8,973 bases of DNA from Alphaproteobacteria bacterium (lineage in GTDB: Bacteria; Pseudomonadota; Alphaproteobacteria; ATCC43930; CGMCC-115725): contig VAZT01000219.1 in assembly GCA_005884825.1 (NCBI GenBank), forward strand, positions 1-8,973. The letters are read 5' to 3'. The notes beneath the pieces were generated by a model. It was not told the DNA's origin, ran no database searches, and was given only the letters and a program-made list of their open reading frames with translations. Position numbers and translations under genes: made by a program. Below, piece by piece: positions 6,839 through 8,973 of this stretch. Position 1 is the stretch's first letter, and each line of letters begins with the position of its first letter.

Positions 6839-6913
6839 CGTCCTGACCCCGTTACTTCGGCATGATGACACCACTGTGTAGGTTCCAAAGCCCGCCAGAG
6901 CAAGGGGACCTGG

Positions 6914-7150
6914 ATGCCAAAGCAAATCCGCTTGAATGGCTTCGACATGAATTGCGTCGCGCATCAGTCGCCCGGCTTGTCGGCGCATCCACGTGATCGC
7001 GGCGACCGCTACAACACGCTCGACTACCGGGTCGAGCTGGCACGAACCCTCGAGCGCGGCAAATTCGACGCGCTGTTCCTGGCCGGCGTTCTCGGTATCT
7101 AGGACGTCTACCGGGGGTCCCCCGACGCGACGATCCACTCCCCGGTAATG
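6914..7150 (+). pseudogene. LLM-class flavin-dependent monooxygenase (NtaA/SnaA/DszA type), N-terminal fragment
   Basis: ATG 6914 follows AAGGGG at a good distance. The frame starts MPKQIRLNGFDMNCVAHQSP and continues RDRGDRYNTLDYRVELARTL and ERGKFDALFLAGVLGI. This is the usual N-terminus of NtaA/SnaA/DszA-type monooxygenases, which use FMNH2 from a partner reductase. At codon 63 (7100-7102) a TAG stands where the family normally has Tyr or similar, as in LG-[VI]-Y-DVYxGS. The same frame continues DVYRGSPDATIHSP before resemblance fades near 7150. About 370 residues of a protein normally near 440 are missing. Other copies in the family usually lie in sulphur or xenobiotic degradation loci, which fits the neighbouring oxygenase remnant. 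Confidence 0.8.
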
Positions 7151-7241
7151 GTGTCGGCTGGTGTTGGCGGCGTGCCGGTCGCTGCCCGACTATTGATCGA
7201 TGCCATCGAGCGTCGTTCGAGGTGCGTCTTCTCTCCGAGAC

Positions 7242-7403
7242 TTAGAGTTTGGCGGCGATGGTGCTGAACGTCGTACTGAGATTCGTGCCAACTAGGGTGA
7301 AGGCGGCGATTGCCGCGACCGCGATCAATGCGGCAATCAAGGCATACTCGATCGCCGTGACCCCGGACTCGGCTTTGACCAAATTCGTAAGAAGCCTGCG
7401 CAA
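7242..7403 (-). CDS. Flp-family type IVb pilin, TTG start
   Basis: A 53-residue prepilin read leftward from TTG 7401-7403 to TAA 7242-7244. It begins MRRLLTNLVKAESGVTAIEY (first residue read as Met) and continues ALIAALIAVAAIAAFTLVG. It has the Flp plan: a short basic leader, Gly14 before the expected prepilin peptidase cut, Glu19 and Tyr20 at +5 and +6, a hydrophobic helix, and a short tail (TNLSTTFSTIAAKL). Processed Flp pilins polymerise into tight-adherence pili for surface attachment. AGGAG (7411-7415) lies exactly 7 bases upstream of the TTG, which fixes the start. No cpa/tad assembly gene is nearby, so this is an orphan pilin. A plus-strand frame over the same bases (7249-7464) is its shadow. 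Confidence 0.9.
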   Translation of the reverse strand: MRRLLTNLVKAESGVTAIEYALIAALIAVAAIAAFTLVGTNLSTTFSTIAAKL

Positions 7404-7410
7404 CGGAATT

Positions 7411-7415
7411 CTCCT
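7411..7415 (-). promoter_or_regulatory. Shine-Dalgarno AGGAG deciding the TTG start of the pilin
   Basis: AGGAG on the minus strand with a 7-base spacer to TTG 7403. No ATG or GTG lies in frame at a suitable distance. Confidence 0.75.
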
Positions 7416-7456
7416 AATTCAACATAAGCAATCGTGCGCGGGATACGCTAAAATCT

Positions 7457-7471
7457 TTAAGTAACGGTAAA
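7457..7471 (-). promoter_or_regulatory. Candidate CtrA box upstream of the pilin
   Basis: On the minus strand the bases read TTTA, 7 bases, TTAA. The CtrA consensus is TTAA-N7-TTAA, so there is one mismatch. It lies about 55 bases before the start codon. CtrA activates the pilA pilin gene in Caulobacter, so the placement makes biological sense, but a single site with one mismatch is weak evidence. Confidence 0.4.
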
Positions 7472-7603
7472 CGAAACGAGATGTTTGCTCGCCACTACTG
7501 GTGACTTGCAAGAGAGCAGCCTCGGTAGGAGCCGAGCCGGGCGAGTAAATGGGTAGAGAATGAGGGCGCCTCAAGGACGAATTTATATGACAGTCCCTGC
7601 CCC

Positions 7604-7617
7604 GCCGAGATCTCGGC
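7604..7617. repeat. Perfect 14-bp palindrome
   Basis: GCCGAGATCTCGGC is its own reverse complement. It lies between the pilin leader and a dispersed repeat, with no gene on it. It could be an operator or part of the same repeat element; nothing decides between these. Confidence 0.4.
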
Positions 7618-7638
7618 TACCTCGGCCAAATTGGGAGT

Positions 7639-7680
7639 GTCATTGCGAGGCGCGCATTGCGAGACGAAGCAATCTCGGCC
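7639..7680. repeat. Dispersed short repeat (GTCATTGCGAG...GAAGCAATC type)
   Basis: GTCATTGCGAG at 7639-7649 and ACGAAGCAATC at 7664-7674 match, from memory, a short partly palindromic repeat scattered through rhizobial and other proteobacterial chromosomes. ATTGC (7656-7660) and GCAAT (7669-7673) can pair. It sits about 20 bases beyond the last recognisable codon of the aldolase remnant, so it marks or caused that break. Confidence 0.5.
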
Positions 7681-7699
7681 GAAGCTTGACGCTGGTCCG

Positions 7700-7960
7700 C
7701 CCCGAACGGGATCACCGCCGGCGAGTGGCTGTGCACGACCCTTGACCTCGGGATGGGCCTTGTAGATCTCGCTGTGAATAAATCGCTCAAGATAAACGGC
7801 CCGGCCCGTCGGGTCGAATGCATTGCCGTCGGCATCGAATTCCATGAGGTCGGCGGCGGTAACCAGGCCAGGCGCCATGCTGCGCGCCAAGAGGAAATGC
7901 TCGGGGTTTTTGTCGTGACGCACGCTGACATGGCCGAACGCCCAAAACCTTGCACATCGA
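7700..7960 (-). pseudogene. Class II aldolase/adducin-family protein, truncated and frameshifted
   Basis: Read leftward, AFGHVSVRHDKNPEHFLLAR, SMAPGLVTAADLMEFDADGN and YLERFIHSEIYKAHPEVK (about 7745-7940) match the N-terminal half of class II aldolases, Zn-dependent enzymes that cleave or decarboxylate sugar phosphates and related acids. The frame then changes and VVHSHSPAVIPFG follows (about 7703-7741), with the zinc-binding His-x-His. Two lost bases near 7742 would restore GCG GTC GTG in the usual KAVVHSHSP. Beyond GADQR the sequence turns into the dispersed repeat, so the C-terminal half is missing. The first residues before FGHVSV also lack the normal N-terminal helix. No activity is expected. 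Confidence 0.8.
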
Positions 7961-8081
7961 TGCATGCTCCCCCTCCCGGCGACTACACCCGGATCCACCC
8001 CGAAACTCCATCGGGAGCGTGGACGCTAACGAACTTCGGGTCTAGTCTAAAAGCTCTTCGGTGGTTCAAATTGGGTTCCCC

Positions 8082-8973
8082 ATGAGTCGCCTGTCTTCCG
8101 CTCACGCCCCGTCCGACCGGCGTGTGGATCTGTATGGACGCGCGCGCCGCGTGTTGCGCCAGATCCACCTGTGGATCGCATTGGTTCTATGCCTGCCGCT
8201 CGTGATCGTCGGAGTGACCGGCAGCATTCTCGTGTTCCGTGATGAGCTCGGGAACCTGCTCGCGCCGCCACCGCGCCTGAGCGCCGCGACGGACAAGCCT
8301 CATACTGTCGCGGAGATCATTGCCGCAATGCAGGGGCGGATTGACAAGGAGTTCACGCCATTCCTCTATGAGGCGCCCAATGCGCCGGAACAGCCGGCGA
8401 CACTACGCTTTATTGCGCTCGGAGGCGCCGGGAAGGCATCCCGCATCATCGACGTTCTGGTCGATCCCGTCTCTCTTGATTTTGTTACGTGGCACTATGA
8501 CGCCTTCCCGGGCTTCCTCAATGTGATCGTCCGGCTGCACGGGAACTTGCTGATGGGCCGCGCGGGCCGGGTCTATGTGGGTTGGCTCGGTCTCGCCGTG
8601 CTGGTGCTCGGGATCAGCGGCCTCATCCTGTGGTGGCCCGGGCGGCAGCGGTGGCGTGCTGCCTTCCTCGTCAAGCGCGGCGCGCGGGGGCTGCGCCTGT
8701 ACCGCGACCTGCATGGCGCGATCGGCATCTGGACTTTTGTTGTGTTCATGACCGTAAGTTTCAGCGGCGTATGCCTCGCTTTTCCACAGACGGTCAGTGC
8801 CCTCGTCACCAAGCTGATGCCGAGCCGCGATGCGAACCGCCCCGAGCCGATTGTGAGAGGGGAGGGGGTGCAGCGCATTGATGCCGATCGCGCGATAGCG
8901 GTCGCGCTCTTGACCACCCCCCGCGCGCGGCTTATCTCGATCGGTCTCCCCCTGCGGCCGGAACAGCCCTATC
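8082..8973 (+). CDS. PepSY-associated membrane protein, partial at right edge
   Basis: From ATG 8082 (MSRLSSAHAPSDRRVDLYGR) the frame is open for 297 codons and runs off the window. After a basic N-terminus come RQIHLWIAL (His29) and a membrane helix (about 31-53) ending in GSILVFRDEL. A periplasmic PepSY-like region follows (about 70-150). Then come RLHGNLLMGRAGRVYVGW (His153), a second helix (165-185) ending SGLILWWPGR, RDLHGAIGIW (His211) and a third helix (214-235). This is the PepSY_TM family, including PiuB-like iron-regulated proteins, many of which sit next to TonB-dependent siderophore receptors. Conserved His near membrane faces suggest haem or electron transfer in ferric siderophore reduction. 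Members are usually 380-500 residues, so about 100 or more are outside. No strong ribosome binding site is visible; a GTG at 8061 is an alternative start. Confidence 0.85.
   Translation, partial: MSRLSSAHAPSDRRVDLYGRARRVLRQIHLWIALVLCLPLVIVGVTGSILVFRDELGNLLAPPPRLSAATDKPHTVAEIIAAMQGRIDKEFTPFLYEAPNAPEQPATLRFIALGGAGKASRIIDVLVDPVSLDFVTWHYDAFPGFLNVIVRLHGNLLMGRAGRVYVGWLGLAVLVLGISGLILWWPGRQRWRAAFLVKRGARGLRLYRDLHGAIGIWTFVVFMTVSFSGVCLAFPQTVSALVTKLMPSRDANRPEPIVRGEGVQRIDADRAIAVALLTTPRARLISIGLPLRPEQPY

Noticed and set aside
7249..7464. 71-codon plus-strand ORF
   Set aside because: It is antisense to the Flp pilin, which has the prepilin cleavage motif and an ideal ribosome binding site.
1..8973. CRISPR array, toxin-antitoxin pair, retron or phage defence system
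   Set aside because: No regularly spaced repeats, reverse transcriptase or defence domain was seen, and the small genes present do not pair as toxin and antitoxin.

Overview
The window looks like a degraded accessory region of a G+C-rich alphaproteobacterium, probably Hyphomicrobiales and near Bradyrhizobium. The reasons are an IS630-type transposase fragment, a DUF3489/DUF2924/large serine recombinase block, a lone Flp pilin with a CtrA-like upstream box, a short dispersed repeat of the kind common in rhizobial chromosomes, and the overall codon use. The lineage is an inference from gene content; no rRNA or housekeeping gene is present.

Layout. 1-1700 is debris: an IS630 transposase fragment cut at the left edge and breaking off near 243, about 500 bases with no gene, the T-arm and acceptor end of a tRNA-like sequence (946-970), a frameshifted minus-strand coding remnant (about 990-1355), two perfect inverted repeats (1411-1434, 1447-1465) and a 34-codon membrane-like ORF. 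1709-2947 is an intact MFS permease on the minus strand, with a perfect 12-bp-stem hairpin 4 bases before its start codon. 3203-3643 (minus) is a small protein resembling DUF6197. 3720-4877 (minus) is a broken mobile-element module: DUF3489 and DUF2924 domains in one reading frame, interrupted by an in-frame TAG, overlapping by ATGA the stub of a large serine recombinase that has lost all but its catalytic N-terminus.

4920-5238 holds no recognisable gene. 5239-7998 is a graveyard of catabolic genes: a Rieske oxygenase alpha subunit without its Rieske domain, a flavin-dependent (LLM/NtaA-type) monooxygenase reduced to its first ~75 codons with an in-frame TAG, and a frameshifted class II aldolase truncated at a dispersed repeat. 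Between them lie two genes that look intact: an OsmC-family protein (6320-6838, minus) and a 53-residue Flp/type IVb pilin (7242-7403, minus) with a TTG start. 8082-8973 (plus) is the first 297 codons of a PepSY-associated membrane protein that runs off the right edge.

How the genes work together: the intact genes (MFS permease, DUF6197-like protein, OsmC, pilin, PepSY protein) do not form one pathway. The broken oxygenase, monooxygenase and aldolase suggest a former aromatic or xenobiotic degradation locus that decayed after mobile-element activity. No complete new system is visible. The DUF3489-DUF2924-recombinase module is the most interesting poorly characterised unit, and this copy is damaged.
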